Positions 7,904 to 16,310 of a stretch of DNA of 64,000 bases are shown one piece after another. This stretch comes from Sphingomonas lenta (GTDB lineage Bacteria; Pseudomonadota; Alphaproteobacteria; Sphingomonadales; Sphingomonadaceae), in NCBI RefSeq assembly GCF_002288825.1, contig NZ_NSLI01000001.1, forward strand, positions 62,001-126,000, written 5' to 3'. The first letter of the stretch is position 1. Each line of letters begins with the position of its first letter. A program made the translations under genes and the position numbers. A model generated the notes under the pieces. The model saw only the letters and a list, made by a program, of their open reading frames with translations, had not been told where the DNA came from and did no database searches.

Positions 7904-9205
7904 GTGAGCGTCGACCAGATCATCACGCTCGCGGTGCTCGTCGCGGTCGTCGCCGCGCTGATCTGGGATCGGGTGCGCGCGGACGTGGTGGCGCTGGCGG
8001 GTGCGGCGGTGCTGCTGATCACGGGCGTGGTGCGGCCGGTCGAGGTGCAGGGCGCCTTCGCCAGCCCCGCGATCATCGCGCTCGCGAGCCTGTTCGTCAT
8101 CGCTTACGCGCTCGAGCTGTCGGGGCTGCTCGACCGGGTGATCGCGGCCGGGGTGGCGCTGTGCCGGCGGATCGGGGCGGCGGGCATCTGGCTGCTGATC
8201 GGCATATCGGGCGCGCTGTCCGCGTTCCTCAATAACACGCCGATCGTGGTGCTGGGCGCGCCGGTGGTGCGCGATGTGGCGAACACGCTGAAGCTGCCGC
8301 CCAAGCGTTACCTGATGCCGCTGAGCTATATGGCGGTGCTGGGCGGGTGCTGCACGCTGATCGGCACGTCGACCAACCTGCTCGTCAACGACATGGCGCG
8401 CGTGTCGGGGCAGCCGCAGTTCGGGCTGTTCGAAATCACGCCGGTCGGCGTCACCGTCGCGCTAGCGGGTGCGGCGTACCTGTTCCTGTTCAGCGGCAAG
8501 CTGATGGGGGGCGAGGACGGGCGAAAGCCGGTCGCGGACGTGCCCGCCGAGTCGGACGTGTCGGACGCGCATGTCGGCGCGGCCGAGCTGTTCGCCGAGC
8601 CGCGCCCGTTCCAACCGGCGCGCGCCTTTACCGCGCTGGCGGTGTTCGTCGGCGTGATCGCCGCGGCGGCGCTGGACGTGGTGCCGATCGCGGCAGCGGC
8701 GTTCGCGGGCGCGGTGCTGCTGATCCTGTTGCGCGTGATCAGCGCCGACGAGGCCTATGGCGGACTGCGGCCCGAGATACTGATCCTGATCGCGGGCATG
8801 GTGGTGGTCGGCATCGCCATGGAGGAGAGCGGCTTGGCGGCCGACGCGACGCGCGCTTTGATCGGCACGATGGACGGGGTGGGGCCGCTGACCGCGCTGA
8901 TCGTGCTCTACGGCGCGACGCTGGTGCTCACCGAGCTCCTGTCCAACGCGACGGTGGCGGTGCTGGTGACGCCCGTCGCCGTGGCGCTCGCCGAGAGCCT
9001 GGGGGTGAGCCCGCGGCCGTTCCTGGTCGCGGTGATGATGGCGGGCAGCGCCGCGTTCGCGACGCCGTTCGGCTATCAGACGAACGTGATCGTGTTCCAG
9101 ATGGGCGGGTACGGCTATACCGACTTCGTGCGCGTCGGGCTGCCGCTCAACCTCCTGACCATGGCGGCGGCGGTGGTTGCGATCCGGCTGTTCTTTCCGT
9201 TCTGA
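7904..9205 (+). CDS. SLC13/ArsB-type anion permease
   Basis: A 433-residue polytopic inner-membrane permease of the divalent-anion:sodium symporter / ion transporter superfamily. The two repeat signatures are recognisable: SAFLNNTPIVVLGAPVV with GTSTNLLVND in the N-terminal half, and LTELLSNATVAVLVTPVAVA with FATPFGYQTNVIV in the C-terminal half. Many homologues of this SNNTP type carry TrkA-C regulatory domains between the halves; here the cytosolic loop (about residues 205-235) is short and they are absent. The GTG start at 7904 is chosen because it begins immediately before the first membrane span. The substrate is unknown (sulfate, dicarboxylate or arsenite are known in the family). The next gene starts 7 bp later. 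Confidence 0.85.
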   Translation: MSVDQIITLAVLVAVVAALIWDRVRADVVALAGAAVLLITGVVRPVEVQGAFASPAIIALASLFVIAYALELSGLLDRVIAAGVALCRRIGAAGIWLLIGISGALSAFLNNTPIVVLGAPVVRDVANTLKLPPKRYLMPLSYMAVLGGCCTLIGTSTNLLVNDMARVSGQPQFGLFEITPVGVTVALAGAAYLFLFSGKLMGGEDGRKPVADVPAESDVSDAHVGAAELFAEPRPFQPARAFTALAVFVGVIAAAALDVVPIAAAAFAGAVLLILLRVISADEAYGGLRPEILILIAGMVVVGIAMEESGLAADATRALIGTMDGVGPLTALIVLYGATLVLTELLSNATVAVLVTPVAVALAESLGVSPRPFLVAVMMAGSAAFATPFGYQTNVIVFQMGGYGYTDFVRVGLPLNLLTMAAAVVAIRLFFPF

Positions 9206-9212
9206 GGGGTAA

Positions 9213-9599
9213 GTGGCGGACGATCATCCTAGGGGCGAGAAGCGGACCGAGCTGGCGGACGACCGGACTTCGCTCGCGAGCGACCGGACGATGCTGGCGA
9301 GCGAGCGGACGCTGGCCGCGTGGTGGCGCACGGTGATCGCGTCGCTGGCGGCGGCGATCGCGCTGGTGAAGATCTACGAGGAGGTGGAGCCCGCTTGGGC
9401 TGTGCGCGCGGCGGCGACGGTGCCGGTCGCGCTGGCGCTGGTGATCCTGTTCGTGGCGGCGCGGCGCTACACGAGGACGGCCAAGCGCATCGAAAGCGAA
9501 TGCGTCGAGCGTGTGCCGCGCGCCGAGCTGTGGGTCGGCACGGCGCTCCTGTTCCTGCTCTGCCTCGCCGCCGGATGGGCGGTCTGGACGCTGCGGTAG
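9213..9599 (+). CDS. DUF202 (YidH-like) membrane protein
   Basis: A 128-residue inner-membrane protein. The repeated motif RTSLASDRTMLASERTLAAWWRT is the hallmark of DUF202/YidH proteins, followed by three predicted membrane spans ending at the C-terminus. The function of the family is not established. The GTG start is 7 bp after the SLC13-type gene, so the two probably form an operon. Confidence 0.85.
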   Translation: MADDHPRGEKRTELADDRTSLASDRTMLASERTLAAWWRTVIASLAAAIALVKIYEEVEPAWAVRAAATVPVALALVILFVAARRYTRTAKRIESECVERVPRAELWVGTALLFLLCLAAGWAVWTLR

Positions 9600-9601
9600 G
9601 A

Positions 9602-9835
9602 TCAGCCGAGAGCCGGGTAGGCGAGGCGGAGGCGCGACAGCGGGACCAGCGTCTCGTTCCGGTAGGTGACGGGTTCGCGGATCCAGGCGGTCTCGCCTTC
9701 GATCGCGACGATCTCGTAGATGGCGCCGCGGTTGGTGCCGATCTGCACCAGGCTGCCACGCTCCTTGGGGCTGTTGCAGCCGGTGGCGAAGCGGTGGTCC
9801 GGGCAGAGGACGTCGGCGTAGCCGGTCATGTGCAT
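9602..9835 (-). CDS. Conserved small protein, paralogue 1
   Basis: A 77-residue soluble protein preceded by a strong AGGAGG ribosome site. It contains YADVLCPDHRFATGC with two cysteines six to eleven residues apart, KERG, a small beta-rich core (VYE/IYE-V-A-EG) and a basic C-terminus RNETLVPLSRLRL. It is about two-thirds identical to the product of 9952-10185, so the pair is a local duplication. No function is known to me; the size and beta-rich sequence suggest an SH3-like small barrel, which is only a guess. Confidence 0.75.
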   Translation of the reverse strand: MHMTGYADVLCPDHRFATGCNSPKERGSLVQIGTNRGAIYEIVAIEGETAWIREPVTYRNETLVPLSRLRLAYPALG

Positions 9836-9951
9836 GGTTTTCCCCTCCTGTGCGGAGACGATGCGCGGGAAGAGTTAAGGGGTGGTTAGGGCGTCGGAAC
9901 GTGACCCCGAAAGCGCGCGAGCGCGGCGACGGCGCGTCCGCGCGGCCCGGG

Positions 9952-10185
9952 TCACGCGGCCAGCGGTTCGGCCAGCCGCAACCGATGGAGAGGCACCAGC
10001 GCTTCGTTCCGGAACGTACGCGGCTCGCGAACCCATGCGGTTCCGCCTTCCACCGCGACGACTTCATAGACCGGGCCCGTGTTGCTGCCGATCCGCACCA
10101 GCGTGCCCCGCTCCTTCAGGGCCTCGCACCCCGTGCTGAACCCGAAATCCGGGCACAGCACGTCCGCATAGCTACTCTTACTCAT
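9952..10185 (-). CDS. Conserved small protein, paralogue 2
   Basis: A 77-residue paralogue of the protein at 9602-9835; it keeps YADVLCPD, TGC, KERG, the EG-TAW-REP core and RNEALVPLHRLRL. The ATG at 10185 is preferred to a GTG two codons upstream because a G-rich ribosome site is then at proper distance and the length equals that of its sister. About 115 bp separate the two genes, so each may have its own promoter. The 10192-10379 stretch upstream shows nothing I can name. Confidence 0.75.
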   Translation of the reverse strand: MSKSSYADVLCPDFGFSTGCEALKERGTLVRIGSNTGPVYEVVAVEGGTAWVREPRTFRNEALVPLHRLRLAEPLAA

Positions 10186-10379
10186 GTTCACATCCCCCCC
10201 GGGACATCCGGGCCATCAACGAACGTCCCTGGTTAGCAAGGGGATGATGAAGGCCCGTTGAACGTGAAGCTGCTCCGGCGTCACAAAATCGTCAAGAGTC
10301 GACGCGCGCGGTTCGTCGCAGAATGGCCGGGTCGGTTATAAATCGTTTGCGGGTGTGGCGCGGCGGACTCACCTCCGGG

Positions 10380-11033
10380 TCAGCCGATCGCCTCCAGCAC
10401 GGCCGCGCGCAGCTCGGCGATGCCCATGCCGCCTTCTGACGACGTCGCGATCACCTCCGGGTGCGCGGCGGGACGGCGGCGCGCCTCCTGCTCCGTGCCG
10501 CGGCGGACCGCGTCGAGATCGGTCGCCTTGACCTTGTCGGCCTTGGTGAGGACGAGCCGGTAGCTGACGGCGGCGCGGTCGAGCATGTCGAGGATCTCGC
10601 GGTCGACGTCCTTCACGCCGTGGCGCGCGTCGATCAGCACCAGCGCGCGCTTCAGGACCGCGCGGCCGCGCAGGAAGTCGTTGACGAGGTAGCGCCATTT
10701 CTTGACGACCTGCGGCGGGGCTTTCGCGAAGCCGTAGCCGGGCATGTCGACGAGCCGCAGGCGAGGCGGCTCGCCCACGTCGAAGAAGTTGAGCTCCTGC
10801 GTGCGGCCGGGCGTGTTGGACGTGCGCGCCAGGCCGTTCCTGTTCGCGAGCGCGTTCAGGAGCGACGACTTGCCGACGTTGGAGCGGCCGGCGAAGGCGA
10901 TCTCCGGTGCGTCGGCCGGCGGCAGGAACTCTAGCGACGGCGCGGAGCGGAGGAAGCCGACCGGGCCGGCGAAGAGCTTCCGCGCGGCCTCGATCAGCTC
11001 CTCCCGATCCTCGGAAGGAGCCTCGTCGGTCAC
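10380..11033 (-). CDS. ysxC: Ribosome biogenesis GTPase YsxC/EngB
   Basis: A 217-residue TRAFAC-class GTPase needed for large-subunit assembly. The G1 loop is [12 protein letters not shown] (residues 49-60), the switch region [10 protein letters not shown]3 DMPGYGFA, G4 TKADK and G5 around ATSS. The GTG start overlaps the yidC stop by 4 bp (GTGA), placing it last in the rpmH-rnpA-yidD-yidC-ysxC operon. A longer in-frame extension back through yidC to 11981 is an artefact. Confidence 0.95.
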   Translation of the reverse strand: MTDEAPSEDREELIEAARKLFAGPVGFLRSAPSLEFLPPADAPEIAFAGRSNVGKSSLLNALANRNGLARTSNTPGRTQELNFFDVGEPPRLRLVDMPGYGFAKAPPQVVKKWRYLVNDFLRGRAVLKRALVLIDARHGVKDVDREILDMLDRAAVSYRLVLTKADKVKATDLDAVRRGTEQEARRRPAAHPEVIATSSEGGMGIAELRAAVLEAIG

Positions 11034-12736
11034 TTCGCCGGCGCTCCCACCATCTCGGGGTGCCGCGCGTACAGGATGCGCTGCTGCAGGATGCCGAGCA
11101 GGTTGGACGTGATCCAGTAGATCTGCAGCCCCACCGCGAACGGCGCCATGACGAACATCAAGACCCAGGGCATAATCTTGAACACCTGCTGCTGCGTCTC
11201 GTCCATCGGCTGCGGGTTGAGCTTGAACTGGAAGTACATGGAGACGCCGAGCAGGATCGGGATGATGCCGATGCCGATATACGCGGGCGGCGTGAAGTCG
11301 AGCAGGCCGAACAGGTTGACCGGCGTCAGCGGGTCGGGCGCGGACAGATCCTTGATCCAGCCGACGAAGGGCTGGTGACGCATCTCGATCGCGAGCATCA
11401 ACACCTTGTATAGCGCGTAGAAAATCGGGATCTGGAGGAGCGTCGGCAGGCAGCCGGCGAGCGGATTGACCTTCTCTGTGCGGTAGAGGGCCATGACCTC
11501 CTGCTGCATCTTGACCTTGTCGTCCTTGTAGCGGTCCTGCAGCGCCTTCATCTTGGGCTGAAGGCGGCGCATCGCGGCGGCGGACTGGAACTGGCGCTGC
11601 GCTATGGGGAAGACGAGCAGGCGGAAGGTGACGGTCAGGAGGATGATCGCCACGCCGAAATTGCCGACGAGGCGGAACAGCCAGTCGAGATAGTAGAAGA
11701 TCGGCTTCTCGATGATCTCGAACCAGCCCCAATCGATGGCTTGGTTCAGCATGGTCGCGCCTTCGCGATCCGTGTACCGGTCCAGCAGCCTGACCTCTTT
11801 CGCCCCGGCAAAGAAATGGCTCGTTTGCGTCAGAGCCGCTCCAGGGGCGAGGCTCTGAGGGGCGGCGGTGAAGTCGGCCTGGAAAGCGTTGTTGGGACCC
11901 GGACGGAACTGACCGTCGAACGGGCGCCTCTGATCGGGGAGCAGCGCAGCGAGCCAGTACAGGTCGGAGTAGCCCAGCCACCCGCCGGTCGTGGTGAAAC
12001 GCTCCGGGCCATCTTCGCGCAGATCGTCGTAGTTGGGCGCGTAGCGCGCGTTGCCGTTACGCACCGACATCGGACCGACGTGGATGGTCATCGTGTCGTT
12101 GTTGACCTGCGGCGCCTGGCGGTTGACGAGGCCGAAGCTGGAGACGGACACGGGCCGCGGGCCGCGGTTGAGCACCGTCTGGCGGACGGTGAACATGTAC
12201 GCGTCGTCGACCGCGAGCTGGATCAGGTACTGCTGGCCGTTTCCGCCGGGCGCGGTGAGCGTGACGGGCCGGCCGGGCGCCAGCACCGGCGACGACGCCG
12301 TCCAGCGCGCGTCGAGCGCGGGGGGGCTGAGGCCCTGGCCGCGCCACGTCCAGGCGGCGAAGTAGCTGTCGCGCGTGCCCGCGGGCGAGAGCAGGCGGAT
12401 GGGCGGCGCGTCGCGCGTGATGTTCTCGCGGTGACGGACGAGCACCAGGTCGTCGATGCGCGCGCCTTGAAGATTGACGGAGCCGCGCAGGGTGGGCGTC
12501 TCGATGCGGACGCGCGGCGTCTCGCGCAGCACCTGAGCGCGGTCGCGGATCGCGGCGGGGGCGTCGGCGGTGGGATCGGCCTGAGGCTGGGGCAGGGGGA
12601 CGGATTTGCCGTCCTCGATCTTGGTCACCGGCGGACGCGCGGTCGGGAAGAAATATTCCTGCACGAGCGGCCAGCCGAACAGGATCAGTCCTGCTATCAC
12701 CGCGAACAGGACGAAATTGCGACGGTCTTCGGTCAC
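11030..12736 (-). CDS. yidC: Membrane protein insertase YidC
   Basis: A 568-residue Oxa1/YidC-family insertase of the inner membrane, working alone or with SecYEG. It has the proteobacterial layout: first membrane span ([15 protein letters not shown]), a large periplasmic beta domain (about 60-330), and the conserved C-terminal five-helix core starting near [19 protein letters not shown] with the [10 protein letters not shown] cytoplasmic loop. The start is GTG, 7 bp after yidD. The C-terminus ends in GAPAK and overlaps ysxC. Confidence 0.97.
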   Translation of the reverse strand: MTEDRRNFVLFAVIAGLILFGWPLVQEYFFPTARPPVTKIEDGKSVPLPQPQADPTADAPAAIRDRAQVLRETPRVRIETPTLRGSVNLQGARIDDLVLVRHRENITRDAPPIRLLSPAGTRDSYFAAWTWRGQGLSPPALDARWTASSPVLAPGRPVTLTAPGGNGQQYLIQLAVDDAYMFTVRQTVLNRGPRPVSVSSFGLVNRQAPQVNNDTMTIHVGPMSVRNGNARYAPNYDDLREDGPERFTTTGGWLGYSDLYWLAALLPDQRRPFDGQFRPGPNNAFQADFTAAPQSLAPGAALTQTSHFFAGAKEVRLLDRYTDREGATMLNQAIDWGWFEIIEKPIFYYLDWLFRLVGNFGVAIILLTVTFRLLVFPIAQRQFQSAAAMRRLQPKMKALQDRYKDDKVKMQQEVMALYRTEKVNPLAGCLPTLLQIPIFYALYKVLMLAIEMRHQPFVGWIKDLSAPDPLTPVNLFGLLDFTPPAYIGIGIIPILLGVSMYFQFKLNPQPMDETQQQVFKIMPWVLMFVMAPFAVGLQIYWITSNLLGILQQRILYARHPEMVGAPAK

Positions 12737-12743
12737 TCGAGCC

Positions 12744-12953
12744 TCATGGAACCGGGTCGGGGCCGTAACCGCCCCAAGGATGGCAGCGCGCGATGCGCTT
12801 CAGCGCGAGCCAGCCCCCTTTGAGCGCGCCATAGCGGCGGAGCGCGGTGATTGCATAGGCCGAACAGCTGGGCTGGTAGCGGCAGGTGGGCGGCAGGACG
12901 GCGGAGGGGCCGACCTGCCAGGCGCGGGCGAGGAGGATGAGGAGGCGGGTCAC
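12744..12953 (-). CDS. yidD: Membrane protein insertion efficiency factor YidD
   Basis: A 69-residue protein with the family signature [11 protein letters not shown] followed by [20 protein letters not shown]. YidD aids YidC-dependent insertion in E. coli. The GTG start overlaps the rnpA stop by 4 bp (GTGA), so translation is likely coupled. Confidence 0.95.
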   Translation of the reverse strand: MTRLLILLARAWQVGPSAVLPPTCRYQPSCSAYAITALRRYGALKGGWLALKRIARCHPWGGYGPDPVP

Positions 12954-13426
12954 GTCGGCTTTTTCTGGCGGGCCTTCGCGAGCGCCTTGGACAACTCCGT
13001 CCGCAGCTGCGCGAAATCCCGCTCGATCCCGCCCTCGCGGCCGATCAGGACGTGGTCCGCGCCGGGCAGGCCCTCGACCGGCAAGAGCTCGCGGGCGAGC
13101 GCGCGGAGGCGGCGCTTCATGCGGTTGCGGACGACCGCGTTGCCGATCTTCTTGGTGACGGTGTAGCCGACCCGCATCTCCGACGAGTCGTCGCCGCGCG
13201 GGCGCACCAGGAGCACGAAGCCCGGCATGGGCGCCCGCCGACCGGCGTTCGCCGCCAGGAAATCCCGGCGGCGGCTAAGGACGGTTAGGCGCTGAGCTTC
13301 TTGCGGCCGCGGGCGCGGCGGGCGCGGATCACCGCCCGGCCGCCCACCGTCGCCATGCGCGCGCGGAAGCCGTGCCGGCGGGCGCGCACCAGGTTGCTCG
13401 GCTGAAAGGTCCGCTTCATCGTTCAT
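12950..13426 (-). CDS. rnpA: Ribonuclease P protein component, frame extends over rpmH
   Basis: RNase P protein; assists the RNA subunit in tRNA 5' maturation. The conserved core runs from [12 protein letters not shown] through [19 protein letters not shown], the RNA-binding RNR motif, to the C-terminus. Between the stop at 12950 and the start of the core there is no in-frame ATG, GTG or TTG that keeps the N-terminal helix; the only in-frame start upstream is ATG at 13426, which gives 158 residues with a 46-residue Pro/Arg-rich extension and contains rpmH completely in another frame. The internal ATG near residue 67 would remove conserved structure. Overlaps yidD by 4 bp. Gene identity is firm, the start is not. 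Confidence 0.85.
   Translation of the reverse strand: MNDEADLSAEQPGARPPARLPRAHGDGGRPGGDPRPPRPRPQEAQRLTVLSRRRDFLAANAGRRAPMPGFVLLVRPRGDDSSEMRVGYTVTKKIGNAVVRNRMKRRLRALARELLPVEGLPGADHVLIGREGGIERDFAQLRTELSKALAKARQKKPT
13285..13419 (-). CDS. rpmH: 50S ribosomal protein L34
   Basis: A 44-residue ribosomal protein, [18 protein letters not shown] at the start and RKKLSA at the end, the standard L34 pattern. The GAGG ribosome site ends 7 bp before this ATG, ideal spacing. The gene is nested inside the rnpA frame whose ATG lies 7 bp upstream. It is too short for usual ORF size cut-offs and is easily missed. Confidence 0.96.
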   Translation of the reverse strand: MKRTFQPSNLVRARRHGFRARMATVGGRAVIRARRARGRKKLSA

Positions 13427-13447
13427 CCTCGAGGTACTGCTGAATGG

Positions 13448-13471
13448 AAAAGGGCCGCCACGGGGACGGCC
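13448..13471 (-). terminator. Hairpin with U-run upstream of rpmH
   Basis: On the minus strand a 7-bp G/C stem (GGCCGTC pairing with GGCGGCC, five-base loop) is followed by CTTTTCC. It lies between the 94-residue membrane protein gene (ends 13505) and rpmH, and probably terminates transcription of the former; attenuation of the rpmH operon is an alternative. Confidence 0.5.
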
Positions 13472-13504
13472 TCTTGGGCGGCGCGCATAGGGCGGAACCG
13501 CCCG

Positions 13505-13789
13505 TTAGTCAATCTGGACGGCCTCTCTCGCCCGCGCGATTCGGCGGAGCGCGGAGCGGCGGCGCATGGCGCGGTCGAGCAGCGCGCCCGTGCGGGGATA
13601 GCGGCGCTTCTGGCGGGCGAAGATGCGCCTGGCCTTGGCCGAGCTGCGCAGCGTCAGCACCAGACCGCCGGAAAAGACCATGATACCGCCGGGGCCGGGC
13701 AGAGGCACGGCGAGCGGCGACGCGCCCATCAGGAACAATCCCAGCGTGAGCTGCCCTGTACGGGCCGTGGGGCGGGAGAACAGGGCCAT
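13505..13789 (-). CDS. Small membrane protein of PGPGW type
   Basis: A 94-residue protein with a hydrophobic segment around GLFLMGASPLAVPLPGPGG and a second one (IMVFSGGLVLTL), followed by a strongly basic cytosolic tail rich in Arg. The LPGPG turn between two membrane helices resembles the PGPGW family of uncharacterised membrane proteins, although Trp is replaced by Gly-Ile. The start at 13789 places the first helix close to the N-terminus; a longer frame to 13864 is less likely. Confidence 0.6.
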   Translation of the reverse strand: MALFSRPTARTGQLTLGLFLMGASPLAVPLPGPGGIMVFSGGLVLTLRSSAKARRIFARQKRRYPRTGALLDRAMRRRSALRRIARAREAVQID

Positions 13790-13928
13790 GTCGGATATAG
13801 ATGGGCCGACGTGGCGGCGGGCGCAACCGCGACGCATCGATCCGCTCCGCTTGATCCTGATCAATGCGGGTGTGGATGTGAAGAATTATAGCTTGGGAGC
13901 AATTAGTTAGAGAGGTCTGGGGGACGCA

Positions 13929-14102
13929 GTGCAGAGCGGGGAAGCGGAAATCCGCGCCGCCTTCGAGGACGGGCGGGTCATCGGCACTTTCGAGGTGGGC
14001 AGCGCCGCCGACTGCCCGTACGACTACCAGTGCGAGCCCGAGCTGCGCGCCGCTTGGTTCGAAGGTTTCAGCGAAGCGCGCCGGAGCCGCCGAGCGGCCT
14101 AG
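13929..14102 (+). CDS. Ribosome modulation factor-like small protein
   Basis: A 57-residue protein, GTG start behind a G-rich ribosome site. The C-terminal half, DCPYDYQCEPELRAAWFEGF followed by SEARRSRR, matches the ribosome modulation factor pattern: Cys-Pro-Tyr, a Leu-Arg pair, a Trp, then an aromatic-rich helix with basic end. In E. coli, RMF pairs 70S ribosomes into inactive 100S dimers in stationary phase. Here the N-terminal helix is less typical, so ribosome binding is an inference. It lies upstream of comM on the same strand. Confidence 0.6.
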   Translation: MQSGEAEIRAAFEDGRVIGTFEVGSAADCPYDYQCEPELRAAWFEGFSEARRSRRAA

Positions 14103-14164
14103 ACGATCGATACGCTATCGAATCGGCCCGGAGCCGCTATGGTACGCCTCGGGGGAGGGCTTGC

Positions 14165-15673
14165 ATGGCGGCGATCGTGTCCACGGTGGCGTATCTCGGG
14201 CTGGAGGCGCGATCGGTCGAGGTGCAGGTGCAGCTCATTCCCGGGCTGCCCGCGTTCAACGTCGTGGGACTCGGCGACAAGGCGGTGGGCGAGAGCCGCG
14301 AGCGCGTGCGCGGTGCGATCGCCGCCATGGGCCTGGCGCTGCCGCCCAAGCGCATCGCGGTGAACCTGAGCCCCGCGGACCTGCCCAAGGAGGGCTCGCA
14401 TTTCGACCTGCCGATCGCGCTGGCGCTGCTGGGCGCGATGGGCGTGGTCGATGTGGAGAGCTTGAGCGAGTATTTCGTCGTCGGCGAGCTCGGGCTCGAC
14501 GGGCGGATCGCGCCCAGTCCTGGCGTGCTGCTCGCGGCCATGCACGCAGGCGGCGAAGGCAAGGGCCTCGTCTGCCCCGCCGCGCAAGGGCCCGAGGCGG
14601 CCTGGGCGGGATTGGCCGAGGTGCTCGCCGCGCCCGACCTCCTGAGCCTGATCAACCACTTCAAGGGTCACGGCCTGCTCGGGCGGCCGGAGCCGGGCGA
14701 GGTGGAGGAGCCGGGCCACGGCCCCGACCTGCGCCAAGTGCGCGGCCAGGAGACCGCCAAACGCGCGCTGGAGATCGCGGCGGCGGGCGGGCACAATCTG
14801 TTGATGGTGGGGCCGCCGGGCGCGGGCAAGTCGCTGATGGCGTCGTGCCTGCCCGGCATCCTGCCGCCGCTCGACCCGTCGGAGGCGCTGGAAGTGTCGA
14901 TGGTGCAGTCGGTCGCGGGCACGCTAACGGGCGGACGGCTGACGCGGACGCGGCCTTTCCGGAACCCGCACCACTCGGCGTCCATGGCGGCGCTGACGGG
15001 CGGCGGCCTGCGCGTGAAGCCGGGCGAGGTGAGCCTCGCGCATCTGGGCGTGCTGTTCCTCGACGAGCTGCCCGAGTTCAACCGCTCGGTGCTCGACTCC
15101 TTACGGCAACCGCTGGAGAGCGGCACGGTCAGTGTCGCGCGCGCCAACGCGCACGTGACCTACCCGGCGCGCGTCCAGCTCGTGGCGGCGATGAACCCGT
15201 GCCGCTGCGGGCATCTGGGCGACGCCAGCCTCGCCTGCGCTCGCGCGCCGCGCTGCGCGGCGGACTATCAGGCGAAGGTGTCGGGCCCGCTGCTCGACCG
15301 CATCGACCTCCATGTCGAGGTGCAAGCGGTCAGCGCCGCCGACCTGGTGCTGCCCCCGCCCAGCGAGGGATCGAAGGAGGTCGCCGCGCGCGTCGCCGCC
15401 GCGCGCGGGGTGCAGACGGCGCGCTTCCGCGACGAGGCGGCGCGCACCAACGCGGAGGCCGACGGGCCGGTGCTCGAAGCGGTCGCCACGCCCGACGAGC
15501 CGGGCCGCAGGCTGCTCACCCAGGCGGCCGAGGCGATGCGCCTATCCGCGCGCGGCTACACCCGCGTGCTCCGCGTCGCGCGCACGATCGCCGACCTGGC
15601 GGGCGCTGAGCAGGTCGGCCGCATCCACGTCGCCGAGGCGCTGAGCTACCGTCGTCAGCCGCCGCGGAACTGA
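14165..15673 (+). CDS. comM: YifB/ComM family Mg-chelatase-like AAA+ ATPase
   Basis: A 502-residue AAA+ protein. The N-terminal ChlI-like domain (about 20-145, beginning TVAYLGLEARSVEVQVQL) precedes the ATPase with Walker A GPPGAGKSLMAS, Walker B LFLDELPEF and sensor segment AAMNPCRCGHLG; a C-terminal Mg-chelatase domain follows (about 400-495, ending SYRRQ). In Vibrio and relatives ComM is a hexameric helicase promoting branch migration during natural transformation; the alphaproteobacterial role is assumed similar. The start at 14165 is the family N-terminus. Confidence 0.93.
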   Translation: MAAIVSTVAYLGLEARSVEVQVQLIPGLPAFNVVGLGDKAVGESRERVRGAIAAMGLALPPKRIAVNLSPADLPKEGSHFDLPIALALLGAMGVVDVESLSEYFVVGELGLDGRIAPSPGVLLAAMHAGGEGKGLVCPAAQGPEAAWAGLAEVLAAPDLLSLINHFKGHGLLGRPEPGEVEEPGHGPDLRQVRGQETAKRALEIAAAGGHNLLMVGPPGAGKSLMASCLPGILPPLDPSEALEVSMVQSVAGTLTGGRLTRTRPFRNPHHSASMAALTGGGLRVKPGEVSLAHLGVLFLDELPEFNRSVLDSLRQPLESGTVSVARANAHVTYPARVQLVAAMNPCRCGHLGDASLACARAPRCAADYQAKVSGPLLDRIDLHVEVQAVSAADLVLPPPSEGSKEVAARVAAARGVQTARFRDEAARTNAEADGPVLEAVATPDEPGRRLLTQAAEAMRLSARGYTRVLRVARTIADLAGAEQVGRIHVAEALSYRRQPPRN

Positions 15674-15766
15674 AGCGGCCGCTCCGTCAGGGGACAACGG
15701 ACCGGCTTGCGCGCGAGCCAGCATCGGCGCACGCTTGGGTCGGGCAACGAGAAAGGGGACGACGCA

Positions 15767-16309
15767 GTGCAGTGGATGATCCTGCCGTACAGGCGCTACG
15801 CCGAGTTCTCCGGGCGATCGCGGCGCAAGGAGTACTGGATGTTTCTGCTGTTCACCATCATCGTGAACATCGCGCTCACTGCCACACAGGGCGTGCTCGG
15901 GCTGTCGCTGGGCGGCGGTGATGGAGTGGGAGCGCTCGCAGCGATCGGGGGCATAGGCCTGTTATCGTTGATCTTCGGGCTCGGATCGCTGATCCCCAGC
16001 ATCGCTGTGGCGATGCGCCGACTCCATGATACGAACCGCAGCGGCTGGTGGCTTCTCGCGCCCGTCCTGCCATACATCCTGGGCGTTCTCGTCATGGTGG
16101 GCGGGCTATTCGGTGCCGCGAGCGGCGCGGGCGCGAACAGCGCCGCGGCGGGTGCAGGAGCGGGTCTGATCCTGACGAGCATCGGCCTCATCCTCGGCCT
16201 GGTGTTGCTGGTGTTCTTCTGCATCGAAGGCACGCGTGGGCCAAACCGCTTCGGTCCCGACCCCAAGGACCCGTCCGGCACGGCGGACCTGAACGAGGTG
16301 TTCCGCTAA
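15767..16309 (+). CDS. DUF805 membrane protein
   Basis: A 180-residue protein typical of DUF805: MILPYRRYAEFSGRSRRKEYWMF at the N-terminus, then four predicted membrane helices, a central MRRLHDTNRSGWW loop and the C-terminal EGTRGPNRFGPDPK motif. The GTG start lies behind AAAGGGGA. A Gly/Ala-rich insert (GAASGAGANSAAAGAGAG) separates the last two helices. Family function is unknown; some members sit near stress or envelope genes. Confidence 0.9.
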   Translation: MQWMILPYRRYAEFSGRSRRKEYWMFLLFTIIVNIALTATQGVLGLSLGGGDGVGALAAIGGIGLLSLIFGLGSLIPSIAVAMRRLHDTNRSGWWLLAPVLPYILGVLVMVGGLFGAASGAGANSAAAGAGAGLILTSIGLILGLVLLVFFCIEGTRGPNRFGPDPKDPSGTADLNEVFR

Positions 16310-16310
16310 C

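Noticed and set aside
10380-11981. 533-codon frame that would fuse yidC antiframe sequence to YsxC
   Set aside because: YsxC homology begins at the GTG at 11033, which overlaps the yidC stop; the upstream part is an out-of-frame reading of yidC.
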